64,000 nucleotides of DNA from an uncultured Acidobacteriota bacterium (GCA_902825875.1 CADECP010000001.1:62001-126000); one strand, 5' to 3'. Shown: positions 38,279 to 49,279, counted from the first letter of the stretch. Notes: a model not told the origin generated them from the letters alone. Translations and numbers: made by a program.

Positions 38279-38360
38279 CGTCGCAGAGCGACGGTTGATT
38301 TTATCCCGGCGTTTCCAACGCCGGGATAGATCGAAATCACATTCTCGTCGCGTAGCGACG
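38279..38360. repeat. Element J: three-hairpin cassette before cpoB
   Basis: Two small hairpins CGTCGC-AGA-GCGACG (38279-38293) and CGTCGC-GTA-GCGACG (38346-38360) flank a central perfect 11-bp hairpin ATCCCGGCGTT/AACGCCGGGAT (38303-38327). The flanks are near copies of one another. The layout looks like a mobile or replicating palindromic unit. Confidence 0.85.
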
Positions 38361-38421
38361 ATTGAATTCAGGTTTGTTGCTACACGGAAAAACACCCGAG
38401 ATGTTTTCAAGAGGATGAATT

Positions 38422-39285
38422 ATGAAGAGTTTTAAGATTCGTTTGGCGCTGTGTTTGATCGTCATTGCTTTGCCGCTGACAGCCATCGCGCAGAGCAAAG
38501 AGCAAAAAGAAAAGATTGATCGAATGGCGGCGCAGCTTGAAGAATTGAAAACCGAGTTGATTCTGGTTCAGCGTCAGACTCAGGCGATGCAGGACACGTT
38601 CAACAAAACGATGGGCGAGTTGAATACCTTGATCGTCCAGATGGGCGACAACATTGCCGCCGTTCGCCGCGCGCAATCAGCCATTTCGACCAACACGACC
38701 GACACTTCGGGGCAGATTTCGGCAATGGGCGAGCGCGTAACGGCCACCAACAGCCGAATGGAACGACTGTCCGAACAGTTCGCGTCACTTCGCAAATTGA
38801 TCGAAGACATTCCGAAAATGCCGACCTTCACGCAACTGACTCCGGGCAATGCCGAACAATTATTCGCGGCGGCTTACAGCGATTATTCGCGCGGTAATTT
38901 CGATTTGGCGCTGTCGGAGTTCAAACAGTACGTCGAAACCTTTCCAAGCTCCGAACTCGCCGACAACGCGCAATACTGGATTGCGGAGATTTTGCTGGCG
39001 CAACGTAAGCCTGTCGAAGCGATTGCCGAATTGGAAAAAGTCGCGCAGGTAAATCCGCAGGGCGACAAAACCGCGCTGGCTTTGTACAAACGGGCGACTC
39101 TGTTGTTGGAAGCGGGAAAGAAAGAGGAAGCCGTTGCTCAATTTTTGGTCATCATCAAAGGTTACGAAAAAAGTAACGAGGCGGCGTTGGCAACTCAGCA
39201 GTTACAGCAAATCGCACCTGAAGCGTTGGCTCCACCGCCAGCGCCTCAACCGGAAAAAACTCCTGTCCGAAAGAAAAAGCCTTAA
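38422..39285 (+). CDS. cpoB: Cell division coordinator CpoB (YbgF), TPR protein
   Basis: The 287-residue periplasmic protein has a signal peptide (about 1-23), a coiled coil (about 28-120) and C-terminal TPR repeats (about 140-260; LFAAAYSDYSRGNFDLALSEF, NAQYWIAEILLAQ). It ends in a Pro/Lys tail. CpoB coordinates Tol-Pal with peptidoglycan synthesis. It is the last gene of the operon and ends at a perfect terminator hairpin. Confidence 0.92.
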   Translation: MKSFKIRLALCLIVIALPLTAIAQSKEQKEKIDRMAAQLEELKTELILVQRQTQAMQDTFNKTMGELNTLIVQMGDNIAAVRRAQSAISTNTTDTSGQISAMGERVTATNSRMERLSEQFASLRKLIEDIPKMPTFTQLTPGNAEQLFAAAYSDYSRGNFDLALSEFKQYVETFPSSELADNAQYWIAEILLAQRKPVEAIAELEKVAQVNPQGDKTALALYKRATLLLEAGKKEEAVAQFLVIIKGYEKSNEAALATQQLQQIAPEALAPPPAPQPEKTPVRKKKP

Positions 39286-39305
39286 TCAACGGCCAAAGAA
39301 AAACC

Positions 39306-39340
39306 GAAGCGGAGCAAGTTTTTGATGCTTGCTCCGCTTC
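39306..39340 (+). terminator. Terminator after cpoB
   Basis: GAAGCGGAGCAAG (39306-39318) pairs perfectly with CTTGCTCCGCTTC (39328-39340). It closes the tol-pal operon. The convergent cyclase gene ends at 39400. Confidence 0.85.
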
Positions 39341-39348
39341 GTTGTTTT

Positions 39349-39378
39349 GGGTTTTGGGTTTTGGGTTTTGGGTTTTGG
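39349..39378 (+). repeat. GGGTTTT tandem repeat, potential G-quadruplex
   Basis: Four GGG runs (39349-39351, 39356-39358, 39363-39365, 39370-39372) are separated by TTTT loops, followed by a fifth TTTTGG. This is the ideal pattern for an intramolecular G-quadruplex. It lies directly after the cpoB terminator, before the end of the convergent cyclase gene. Confidence 0.8.
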
Positions 39379-39399
39379 CTCAGCCACTTCGCTGATGAA

Positions 39400-40992
39400 T
39401 CATTGCCAGACGACTTCAGCAATTCTCAAATTCACATTCTTTCCTTTCAGCTTTTCCGTGCCGAGCGGTTTCATAACGAAGCTTTCATCGAGCACCTGCA
39501 TGGTGTTTTCGCTGATGACGATCTGGCCGGGTTGAGCCAGGCTTTCCAAACGCGCGGCAGTGTTGATGGTGTCGCCGATGGCCGTGTAATCCAGTCGCGT
39601 TTCAGAACCGATGTAGCCGACAATCGCCTGACCGGTGTTGATGCCTATGCCGATGGAAATCGGCGGCAGGTTTTCGGTTTTCAACTCTTCGGCGAATCGC
39701 ACCATCGCACGTTGCATTTCGACGGCAGCGCGAACGGCTTGCACGGCGTCGAGTTCGTTGACGTAGGGAGCGCCGAACAGTGCCATCAAACCGTCGCCAA
39801 TGTATTTGTCCAACGTTCCGCCGTGACGAAAGATGATTTCGCTGACCATCGAAAAATACCGGTTCAGCAAGTTCACGATCAATTCCGGCGTGCTGTTTTC
39901 AGAAAGCGTGGTGAAGTTGCGAACGTCGGCGAACAGCGCGGTGACTTTTTGGCGAACGCCGCCGAGTTTGATGCGCTCAGGCGAACGCAGAATTTCATCC
40001 ACCACCTGGCGCGGCAAAAAACGTTCGAAGCTGGATCGAGCTTGCGACTGTTTTTGCAGCCGTTCGTAGGTGATGACTGTGTTCAGCGCGATGCCGGTGT
40101 GAACTGCGACAGCGTTCAGCAAATCCAGATCGTCCGCCGAAAAGGTTTCCAGATCATCCTGTCTGTCAACGTAGACAATACCGAGCAGACCTCGCGGGCC
40201 GACAATCGGCGCAGCCATCACCGATTGAATCTGATTGTAAAGAATGCTTTTTGACGCCAGGCCACTATCAGCCTGCAACGCATCTTCCAGCAAAATAGAA
40301 ACGCGCTCGCTGGCGACTTTGGCAAAAATCGTCTGGCTGATGGGGAGCGGAGTGCCGACATCGCCTTCGTTTCGCAATCGCGCGGCAACCTGTTGAAAAT
40401 CACCTTGCTCGGTTTTGCGAAAGATGAAACAGCGCGAAGCCGAAGTGATTTCCATCAAAATGTCGAAAACCTGTTCGTAAATATCTTCCAGGGAAAAGAC
40501 CGAACTGAGTTTCAGATTGAGGTCGTAAAACAAACGCAGAATGCGTTCTTTCTTTTCCAATTCCTGGCGATAGACGAGCGATGGAACTTCCTGTGACGCC
40601 GAAAAACTATGTAGCGCAGAAATTGCCAGCAAATCATTTGGAGTCTTTTGCAGAACTTCGCGGAACGAATCTACGGGCAGTTGAGTGCGGAAAGGATCAA
40701 TCCGTTGAAAGGTCAACGTGCAGGAACCCATTTTGATTTCGTCGCCTTCCTTGAGCTTGAAATCGGAATTGGGTTGGATTCGCTGGCCATTGACGAACGT
40801 GCCGTTTCCGCTGCCCAAATCGCGCAAAACAGATTCGGTTTCGGTTTTCAGCACCAGAGCGTGCATGCGCGACACGCGCGGATCATCCAGGATGATGTCG
40901 TTTTTCAGTTCTCGACCGATGGAGATTTCCGGGCGGTTGATCTCGAAAGTAAAGTTTTTGTTTCCGGGAGTCTGAACGTAAAGGTTCGGCAT
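39400..40992 (-). CDS. FHA-GAF adenylate cyclase (class III)
   Basis: The N-terminal FHA domain (about 1-100; SIGRELKNDIIL, SRMHALVL, GNGTFVNG) is followed by a GAF domain (about 165-320) and a class III cyclase domain (about 335-530). The cyclase domain has metal-binding FADVRNFT, DKYIGDGLMALFG and AIGDTINTAARLE. The Lys in DKYIGD is the residue expected for ATP selectivity. ATG 40992 is preferred over TTG 40998, which overlaps the upstream stop. It follows a phosphodiesterase-like gene with no gap. Confidence 0.9.
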   Translation of the reverse strand: MPNLYVQTPGNKNFTFEINRPEISIGRELKNDIILDDPRVSRMHALVLKTETESVLRDLGSGNGTFVNGQRIQPNSDFKLKEGDEIKMGSCTLTFQRIDPFRTQLPVDSFREVLQKTPNDLLAISALHSFSASQEVPSLVYRQELEKKERILRLFYDLNLKLSSVFSLEDIYEQVFDILMEITSASRCFIFRKTEQGDFQQVAARLRNEGDVGTPLPISQTIFAKVASERVSILLEDALQADSGLASKSILYNQIQSVMAAPIVGPRGLLGIVYVDRQDDLETFSADDLDLLNAVAVHTGIALNTVITYERLQKQSQARSSFERFLPRQVVDEILRSPERIKLGGVRQKVTALFADVRNFTTLSENSTPELIVNLLNRYFSMVSEIIFRHGGTLDKYIGDGLMALFGAPYVNELDAVQAVRAAVEMQRAMVRFAEELKTENLPPISIGIGINTGQAIVGYIGSETRLDYTAIGDTINTAARLESLAQPGQIVISENTMQVLDESFVMKPLGTEKLKGKNVNLRIAEVVWQ

Positions 40993-40994
40993 AT

Positions 40995-41753
40995 TCAAAA
41001 CTCGTATTCGCGTCCAACTTCGGCGATCTGAATGCGGGGATGGTTTAGTGATGCGATTTCAGTCGCCACCTGGTGTTGATACATGGCTTTCAGATGTACG
41101 GCGTAAACCGGCACGCCGGATTTGATCTTGGGCAATTCTTCCAGCAACGTCGCCGGCGAATGATGGCACGAAACACGCGCCAAATCAGTCAGCCGATTCG
41201 GGAACGACAGGTCAATGAACACAGCTTGCAGTTTGTCGCATTCTTCAGCCAATTGCCAGATTCGGTCGGTTGCGCCTGTGTCAGAGGTGAACAGTAAAGC
41301 CGAATGGTCGTCTTCCACCAATAAACCGTGCGTCAGAACCGTATGCGTCACGGTGATCGGCGTAATCTTTAAGCCTTCGGCAAAAAAACTTTCAGCGGAT
41401 TTGATTGGGTGATATGCAATCAACTTGGTGTGCGAGTTCTTCATCGTTTCCAGGGTGATCCAGACTCGCGGCGTCAGCAGGTGTTGTTGAATCGCTTCAA
41501 AATCCGATGGCGTGGCGTACACGTTGATTGGTTCGCGCAATTCTTCAAACAAATCAGTCACCATCAATGGCAGTGAAAATACGTGATCCAGATGCGCGTG
41601 AGTGATGACGATGGAGCGAATTTTCAATTGCTCTTCCGGCGTCAATCCAATCGCCAACGAACCGGCGTCAATCGCCAGTGAATCGTTGATCAAATAACTG
41701 GTCAGCAATTGCCGCCGGCCATCGAGCGTGCTGGGAACGATTCTAAATTTCAC
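40995..41753 (-). CDS. Metallo-beta-lactamase-fold, class II cAMP phosphodiesterase-like
   Basis: The 252-residue protein has the metal site THAHLDH (His52, His54, Asp56, His57), then THTVLTHGLLVE, a later SDTGATD, and VSCHHSP and YAVHLKAMYQHQ. This order fits the yeast PDE1/CpdP type class II phosphodiesterases and the RNase Z-like fold. Direct linkage to an adenylate cyclase supports cAMP hydrolysis as the activity. No signal peptide is seen. Its stop lies two bases before the cyclase ATG. Confidence 0.75.
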   Translation of the reverse strand: MKFRIVPSTLDGRRQLLTSYLINDSLAIDAGSLAIGLTPEEQLKIRSIVITHAHLDHVFSLPLMVTDLFEELREPINVYATPSDFEAIQQHLLTPRVWITLETMKNSHTKLIAYHPIKSAESFFAEGLKITPITVTHTVLTHGLLVEDDHSALLFTSDTGATDRIWQLAEECDKLQAVFIDLSFPNRLTDLARVSCHHSPATLLEELPKIKSGVPVYAVHLKAMYQHQVATEIASLNHPRIQIAEVGREYEF

Positions 41754-41774
41754 AACGACTACAGTTTCCCTGAT

Positions 41775-42473
41775 TTACTGCAGTTTGGAGCGAAACTGCG
41801 CAATTGATGGATTGCCGGGGTTGATTTGTTCAAGCTGTTTGACGGTTTGCGCCGCCGCAGTCTTGTCGCCTTTTTCGATCAGCGCCTGAGCCAGATTTTG
41901 CAGTGACTTTTCGTGGCGCGAATCTGATTTCAAAGCAGCGCGAAAGTTTTCAATTGCTTGATCCAGGTCTCGCGGCTGGCGCAGGTAAAAAGTCAGCCCC
42001 AAATCCATTCTCACCGTTGCGTCGCCGGGTTTTATCTTCAGCGCCTGTTCGTACCAATTGGCGGCGTCTGTGTATTGAGCCAGATCAAACGTCGTGTCGC
42101 CCAGCCTGACCAGCAAATCGTAATCATTCGGCTTGACCTTGACGGCGTTCAGATAAAACTCAAGTTCGCCTTCCTTGCGGTTGATCTGCCGAAACTGGTC
42201 AGCGGCTTTCATCTGGGCGTCAAAATTCGACGGGTCTTTGCGGGCTTGTTCGATGACCGCCATTGTTTCGCCTTGAGGGGCGCCTGCAGTTGAGCCGCCC
42301 TCGCCGCCGGTCGGCGGGTGGTTTGGTGGCATCGAATCCGATTGAGCAGATTGAACAGATGCCGACGCTTCCGGCGCAGGCGGTTGGCCGTTCAACGAGT
42401 TTGTCCCGGCGTAACCGATAATCAAACCGATCAATAATCCGATGATTCCGTAAAGTGAATTCTCTTTGTTCAT
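41775..42473 (-). CDS. Membrane-anchored TPR protein
   Basis: One N-terminal transmembrane helix (about 7-24, LYGIIGLLIGLIIGYAG) is followed by a disordered Pro/Ser-rich stretch (about 30-70). TPR repeats follow (about 75-230; NFDAQMKAADQFRQINRKEG, ANWYEQALKIKPGD, DQAIENFRAALKSD). It probably scaffolds other proteins at the membrane. It is between a cytochrome gene and the phosphodiesterase, 21 bp from the latter. Confidence 0.8.
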   Translation of the reverse strand: MNKENSLYGIIGLLIGLIIGYAGTNSLNGQPPAPEASASVQSAQSDSMPPNHPPTGGEGGSTAGAPQGETMAVIEQARKDPSNFDAQMKAADQFRQINRKEGELEFYLNAVKVKPNDYDLLVRLGDTTFDLAQYTDAANWYEQALKIKPGDATVRMDLGLTFYLRQPRDLDQAIENFRAALKSDSRHEKSLQNLAQALIEKGDKTAAAQTVKQLEQINPGNPSIAQFRSKLQ

Positions 42474-42493
42474 GAAAACGATCCGTCAAACGA

Positions 42494-42524
42494 AAGCCGA
42501 GCGCCTGTCGAAATGGCGCTCGGC
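42494..42524 (-). terminator. Hairpin downstream of the tetraheme cytochrome gene
   Basis: AGCCGAGCGCC pairs perfectly with GGCGCTCGGCT across a nine-base loop (42494-42524). On the - strand it follows the cytochrome stop and precedes the TPR gene, with only a weak T run after it. It is probably a partial terminator within the operon. Confidence 0.6.
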
Positions 42525-42555
42525 TGGCATTTGGTTAGATAAAAATTGATAAGGT

Positions 42556-43050
42556 TCATTTCTTTTCGTGGCATTCAGCGCACTTGGTCGGGCCTTCGCC
42601 TTGTTTTTTTGCCGGAGTGGCATCTTTGGGTTTGTGCTGAATGTCACCCTGATGGCATTCGATGCAATTGAAGTGGTAAGCCTCTTTACTCCACAATTCA
42701 ACGCCGTCTTTGTTTTTTGGCGTTTTCGGATCACCTTCCTTGCGAACGTGACATTCGGCGCACAGCGGCACCTTGCCGTCTTTACCTTCCTTGAAACTGT
42801 CGGCGGTCATGGTTTTGTTGTTGGTGTGATGGCAAAACACGCAATCCGAATAAGCATAATGCTTCTGATGTGTGAACTTCACTTCGCCCCATTTTTCGTC
42901 AACTGAAGGAATGATGACATCGTCGCCCGGAAGTTTCTGATCTTGAACCAGAACAGAGTTGGAAGCTGCCAGTCCGGGCAGCAATTCGGCTGAAGATGTC
43001 AAAAAACAGGCTGTGGCAAAAACAGCGACTATCAGCAACTTCAATTTCAT
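42556..43050 (-). CDS. Periplasmic tetraheme cytochrome c (class III-like)
   Basis: A signal peptide (about 1-22) precedes four c-type heme motifs: CVFCH at 70-74, CAECH at 97-101, CIECH at 129-133 and CAECH at 157-161. Extra histidines (HQKHY) are available as axial ligands. The 164-residue size and spacing fit class III cytochromes (c7/c3-type). The role is electron transfer in the periplasm; the partner is unknown. Confidence 0.88.
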   Translation of the reverse strand: MKLKLLIVAVFATACFLTSSAELLPGLAASNSVLVQDQKLPGDDVIIPSVDEKWGEVKFTHQKHYAYSDCVFCHHTNNKTMTADSFKEGKDGKVPLCAECHVRKEGDPKTPKNKDGVELWSKEAYHFNCIECHQGDIQHKPKDATPAKKQGEGPTKCAECHEKK

Positions 43051-43505
43051 CGTGATTATTTTCTCCTTGGGGGCGTTTGAATTCAGATTGATTTAGATTC
43101 GTTCACGCTTTGGGGAAAGGCGATTCCGACGCGACGGCGCTAGAGTAAATCGGCAGGTTCGTCACGTCAAATTCCAGTTAGGTTGGATGATAGTCAGCTT
43201 GGGGATTGACCATCCGGCATCATCTTGCGCGGCGCAAAGATGCTGTACTATCATCCCGGCGTTGCATCACAGGCAGTCCGATTCCCAAATTTTCAACCCA
43301 ACGCAGTAGCCCGAGTTGACTCATTTTAGACTTTGGCAAGGTTTGATGGTGGTTAGCCGTTGGCGAACCAGCCGTGAAATTATAAAGAGGATTTTCTGCC
43401 AACAATGATTCAAAAACTTGACGCGCCAACGCGCGTGACAAAACGAAGGGCAAGCTGATCTGACTTCTCACACTCAGTTGTTTGCCCATCTTTTAGGAGG
43501 TAACG
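43051..43505. other. Gene-free 455-bp divergent stretch with palindrome M
   Basis: It separates the cytochrome gene from the small + strand gene at 43506. It holds palindrome M (43185-43256). An 89-codon - strand frame (43220-43489) runs through the palindrome and has no credible ribosome-binding site or composition. The remainder presumably contains promoters, but none could be fixed. Confidence 0.5.
43185..43256. repeat. Intergenic palindrome M
   Basis: GGATGATAG (43185-43193) pairs with CTATCATCC (43248-43256). Inside it, CATCTTGCGC and GCGCAAAGATG form a second hairpin (43221-43242). The architecture is nested like palindrome A. Confidence 0.75.
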
Positions 43506-43799
43506 ATGAGCAAGCGACTTACCGACCGCGAAAATCTACTGCACAAACTCCAGCAAATGACTGACAACGAAGTTGAAGATGTACTTGATTACGTTTCGTT
43601 GTTGGAGCGCGCAAAACAGAGACATGGCGAAGGCAGGGTTTTGCGAGATCACAAGACCTCTCAACATATTCCGGCTTCTGACGATGAATTGTTGGCGATG
43701 CTTAGCACGGCTTACGAAAACCGTCGCGCTTGTCAGGTGTTTGAATGGGAAGCCATCAGAAGAAAATCAGAAGTCAGAATAGGGAATTACGCGCGTTGA
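43506..43799 (+). CDS. Small antitoxin-like protein (97 aa)
   Basis: The protein opens RLTDRENLLHKLQQMTDNEVEDVLDYVSLLE, a helical pattern typical of small DUF2281-like antitoxins. It has a strong TAGGAGG at 43494-43500 before ATG 43506. No toxin is adjacent. Its TGA overlaps the start of the HEAT-repeat gene (TGATG at 43797-43801). Family assignment is by eye only. Confidence 0.65.
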   Translation: MSKRLTDRENLLHKLQQMTDNEVEDVLDYVSLLERAKQRHGEGRVLRDHKTSQHIPASDDELLAMLSTAYENRRACQVFEWEAIRRKSEVRIGNYAR

Positions 43800-44617
43800 T
43801 GAATCTTCCACACCTATTCCAAAATCAAAAGATTCGGCAGGCTTTTTGGTCGCTGTTGGCGCTGTGGCTGACAGCGTCGGTGGGATTGGCTCAAGTGCCC
43901 GGCAGAACAGATTCGCTGCAGGCTGAGTTGCTGGCGCGTCTGGCATCCGGTAACGAAGAGCAAAGAGCCGATGCTGTAATTGAACTTGGCTCAAGACTGT
44001 CCGCTATACCGGCGGAACCTGCAACCGTTGACGCATTGAGTAATTTACTTCAGCGTGATGCTTCGCCGATGGTTCGATCTTTGACGGCGAGGGCAATTGA
44101 ATTCAGTCGAGACGACCGATTTGTGACCGCATTGTTGGCTGGCTTGAAATCCGAGCGAGAAATTGCCGTTCGCAAAGCCACGATTTATACACTAGCTTTT
44201 CAGAAGTCTTCGCAAGTTGTCGGCGCGTTGCTGCCTTTGCTGAAAGACAAGAAACAGGAAATTCGAGCTGCTGTAGTTTTTGCGTTGGCGGAAATTGGCG
44301 ATCCGATTTCAAAGGATTCGCTGATTGATCTGCTGAAAAAACGCAACAAGGATGAAGATATTTTTGCCAGAAGTCAGGCTGCGCGTGCGCTTGGCAAAAT
44401 GCCCGATCAATCATCAGTTGATGCTTTGATCGCTTCGCTCAACCGCGACAAGTCTCAGGAAGTTCGACGAGCAAGCGCAAAGGCTCTGGGGATGATAGCG
44501 TCAAAACAAGACGATAAGGCCGTTGAAGCTCTCAAATTTGCCAGACTGGATGTTGACCCATACCTTGTTTCTGTCGCCGAAACTGCTTTGAGCAGAATCA
44601 TTTCGAGAAACCCGTAG
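43799..44617 (+). CDS. Exported HEAT-repeat protein
   Basis: The likely start is ATG 43799, overlapping the previous stop; the frame is open from 43745 without a ribosome-binding site. A signal peptide (about 10-32, FWSLLALWLTASVGLAQ) precedes HEAT/armadillo-like repeats with IRAAVVFALAEIGDP and VRRASAKALGMIASK type units (about 45-270). Such repeats bind other proteins; the partner is unknown. 272 residues. Confidence 0.8.
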   Translation: MNLPHLFQNQKIRQAFWSLLALWLTASVGLAQVPGRTDSLQAELLARLASGNEEQRADAVIELGSRLSAIPAEPATVDALSNLLQRDASPMVRSLTARAIEFSRDDRFVTALLAGLKSEREIAVRKATIYTLAFQKSSQVVGALLPLLKDKKQEIRAAVVFALAEIGDPISKDSLIDLLKKRNKDEDIFARSQAARALGKMPDQSSVDALIASLNRDKSQEVRRASAKALGMIASKQDDKAVEALKFARLDVDPYLVSVAETALSRIISRNP

Positions 44618-44850
44618 CGTTTTTTACTCAAAATTTACCCAACGGGATTATCCGAAATAATGAATTTCCATAAAAATGAATTTCGCTAGACATCGTATCT
44701 ATGGATGAGTATCATCCGAGCCGTCGCCCTTGATAGCTCGCCACAGCCGTGACGAGTGAAAACGAATTGAAGAAAATAGAATCATCAACATGCTGCAAAG
44801 CCTTAGGCATTGCTCTACAGGCAGTCAGCAATTAGCCAGGGAAGATGATC

Positions 44851-45525
44851 ATGAAATTTAACGGTTTGCATAAAGTTTTCGCGCCAGTATCACAACTCAT
44901 TACCCGAAAATCGTTGGTAGTCGCGCTGATCGCAGTTTTGGCTGTCTTTTCGGCAACCATGGTTTCTTCTGCCAAAGGCGACAAATCCGAAAAGAAATCG
45001 TCGAGCGCCGAAATTGATGTCAACAACTTTGGCAAAGTCACACAGTTCTTCTATCGCGGGGCGCAACCCAAAGAAGAAGAGTATGGCCAACTTGCTTCGC
45101 TCGGAGTCAAAACGATTATTGATCTTCGTGATGACCCAAAAGATTATGCTCAAGCGACGGCTAAACAAGTCGGTCTGAAGTACATTAACTTGCCGATGAG
45201 CGACAAAGATTATCCTGCCATTGATGCCGCGGAAAAGTTTCTGTCACTGGTCAACGACAAGAACAATCAACCGGTTTTTGTTCATTGTGCCGGTGGACGG
45301 CATCGCACCGGAGCGATGATAGCCGTCTTTCGCATGAAGATTCAGGGGTGGGATGTCGAACAGGCTTACGACGAGATGAAGGATTACGATTTCTATACCC
45401 GCTGGGGGCATAAAGCGATGAAGAAATATGTCTTCGATTATTATCGCGGGTTGTTGGTCAGTCGCAGAATCGAGCAGGCAGGTTACTCAACCGGACATAA
45501 TGGACAGCCTGCGATTGATCGGTAA
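44851..45525 (+). CDS. Exported dual-specificity/tyrosine phosphatase-like protein
   Basis: A hydrophobic N-terminal segment (about 20-42) suggests export or anchoring. The phosphatase loop is HCAGGRHRTG, matching HCxxGxxRT, and a nearby SDKDYP may supply the general acid Asp. YRGAQPKEEEYGQLASLGVKTIIDLRDD is typical of the small cysteine phosphatases. AGGGAAG at 44838-44843 favours ATG 44851 over 44845. 224 residues. The substrate is unknown. Confidence 0.85.
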   Translation: MKFNGLHKVFAPVSQLITRKSLVVALIAVLAVFSATMVSSAKGDKSEKKSSSAEIDVNNFGKVTQFFYRGAQPKEEEYGQLASLGVKTIIDLRDDPKDYAQATAKQVGLKYINLPMSDKDYPAIDAAEKFLSLVNDKNNQPVFVHCAGGRHRTGAMIAVFRMKIQGWDVEQAYDEMKDYDFYTRWGHKAMKKYVFDYYRGLLVSRRIEQAGYSTGHNGQPAIDR

Positions 45526-45549
45526 ATCGCTTTTCAATTCAGATTTCAA

Positions 45550-45574
45550 ACTAAAGGCGCGGGCAACCGCGCCT

Positions 45575-45583
<9 letters not shown>
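45550..45583. terminator. Bidirectional terminator with GCAA tetraloop
   Basis: ACTAAAGGCGCGG (45550-45562) pairs perfectly with CCGCGCCTTTAGT (45567-45579) around GCAA, followed by TTTT. It ends the phosphatase on the + strand. It also ends the sigma-54 activator (stop at 45575), whose coding end overlaps the right arm. Confidence 0.88.
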
Positions 45584-47659
<2,076 letters not shown>

Positions 47660-47665
47660 AAATCC

Positions 47666-49066
47666 TTACACGGAAATCGAAGTCACTGCGCCGTAATCGT
47701 GCGAAAGAATAGTTCGATGCGCTTGTTGCTCTTCGTGTAAATCCAGCACGTCGTTCCAGCTTCGTTTAACGGGCAACACCAGTTCAGAGGTTAAGTCGCT
47801 GACAGTCATTCCGTCCAAAAACTTTTGATCGTGTTCGCGGTAACAATGCGGCGGCAACATCAGAAATTCGCCTTTGAATTGGTCGCGTGCGTTCAGGTAA
47901 TCCACGCCGGAAAGCAGTCCGGCGACGGTCACGCCTTTGCCGAAGAACGTGTTTTCGACCTGCGCCACGTGCAGCCGAGTGCCAAAAGTGCTGTTCATCT
48001 CCTCAACCGCTTTTTTCAGCATCGGATAAAAGATCAATCCGGTCGCCAGCGTGCCGTAAACTTTTTTCGCTTTTGCCATCGAAAACTGACCGCGTTCACG
48101 CATTTTGGCGAGCTGCTTCATGCGTTTGGCGTGCGCGTCGAAAAACTGCCTGACCATTCCAACGCCATCTTCGATTTGCGGATAATCATCGCCTTCGCTG
48201 CCGCGCACGATTCGGTAATGTGATTTCGGCGGAATCGGGCGACCGGCGCGAATATAAAACTCATCGCCCAGAAACGCGAAAACCGTTCCCAGCTTTTTCT
48301 TCAACTCGTTTTGAATTGGCGTCATCAGGTCAATGATTTCCGCGCAGAAATCGTCTGTGACCTCAACCAGCCGATTGCGATATTTGTGTTTGTCTGTGAT
48401 TCCCAGCGGCACGACTGCCGTCGAAACGATTCCCGGACTGAGTTCCGCCAGATCGTAAATCGTTTTCACCAGATGCTGGCCGTCGTTGATCGTCGGGCAA
48501 AGCACGACTTGGGCGTGAATCTCTATGCCGTGCTCAATGAAACGCCTCATCTGCGCTATGATGTCCACCTGTTTAGGATTGCCCAGCAAGTAAGCTCGCA
48601 ACTCCGGGTCAGTCGCGTGAACCGAAACGTATTGCGGAGACAATCGCTGTTCGATGACTCGTTCGATTTCCGATTTGGTAATCGTAGAAAGCGTCGAGTA
48701 ATTGCCGTACATAAACGAAAAGCGAATGTCTTCGTCGCGCACCCACAAACTTTTCCGCGAACCTTCGGGGTTTTGCTGAATGAAACAGAACACGCAATCG
48801 TTGCCGCACTGACGCGGCGTCATCGGTTCGAAGTCAATTCCCCAAGCCTCGCTGTTGTCCTTTTCGACTTCGACCTGCCACTCTTCGCCATCGGCTTTGA
48901 TGACTTCGACGGTCAGGTCTTCTTCGCCAGCGGTCAGGAATTTGAAATCCAGCGCATCACGAACTCGTTTGCCGTTAATCGTCCAAACACGGTCGCCCGC
49001 GACAAGTTCAAGCTCTGCCGCGAGCGAATCCGGTTCGACTTCGATAATTTTGATTCCTTTGGCCAT
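47666..49066 (-). CDS. DUF512 radical-SAM protein with PDZ-like N-terminus
   Basis: A PDZ-like module (about 1-65, [16 protein letters not shown]) precedes a radical-SAM-like Cys cluster CGNDCVFC (Cys87, Cys91, Cys94; spacing CxxxCxxC). Further conserved stretches include [18 protein letters not shown] and the DUF512 region in the C-terminal third. The family is widespread but its reaction is not settled. 466 residues, as usual. It is upstream of the sigma-54 activator. Confidence 0.88.
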   Translation of the reverse strand: MAKGIKIIEVEPDSLAAELELVAGDRVWTINGKRVRDALDFKFLTAGEEDLTVEVIKADGEEWQVEVEKDNSEAWGIDFEPMTPRQCGNDCVFCFIQQNPEGSRKSLWVRDEDIRFSFMYGNYSTLSTITKSEIERVIEQRLSPQYVSVHATDPELRAYLLGNPKQVDIIAQMRRFIEHGIEIHAQVVLCPTINDGQHLVKTIYDLAELSPGIVSTAVVPLGITDKHKYRNRLVEVTDDFCAEIIDLMTPIQNELKKKLGTVFAFLGDEFYIRAGRPIPPKSHYRIVRGSEGDDYPQIEDGVGMVRQFFDAHAKRMKQLAKMRERGQFSMAKAKKVYGTLATGLIFYPMLKKAVEEMNSTFGTRLHVAQVENTFFGKGVTVAGLLSGVDYLNARDQFKGEFLMLPPHCYREHDQKFLDGMTVSDLTSELVLPVKRSWNDVLDLHEEQQAHRTILSHDYGAVTSISV

Positions 49067-49078
49067 TCTTAATTGGAA

Positions 49079-49279
49079 CTACTCTTGTTGCCAATCAATT
49101 TTAATTTCGGGCTTTTGGCTTTGTGATTCACCTTTATCACTTTTCATAATTGTTTCCCCTCGCCAAGGATTATCATCAGAAGACCCTTCTGATGGAGATG
49201 GAATGTTTTGTCCTGAATCTTGGGAAGATTGATTATTGGTGTCCGAAGTCGTGTTATTTGATGAGCCTGTTTTTTTCAT
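49079..49279 (-). CDS. Small disordered protein (66 aa), AT-rich region
   Basis: The protein is a low-complexity Ser/Asn/Asp/Gln-rich chain (SSNNTTSDTNNQSSQDSGQ) ending KIDWQQE. No fold is expected. It lies 12 bp after the membrane-protein gene in the same direction, in sequence clearly richer in A+T than its neighbours. It may be a companion of that gene or a chance frame. Confidence 0.45.
   Translation of the reverse strand: MKKTGSSNNTTSDTNNQSSQDSGQNIPSPSEGSSDDNPWRGETIMKSDKGESQSQKPEIKIDWQQE

Noticed and set aside
39322-40254. 310-codon + strand frame over the cyclase gene
   Set aside because: Antisense to the FHA-GAF-cyclase. Its first codons run through the GGGTTTT repeat.
43220-43489. 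89-codon - strand frame upstream of the antitoxin-like gene
   Set aside because: It covers palindrome M, has no ribosome-binding site and no recognisable features.
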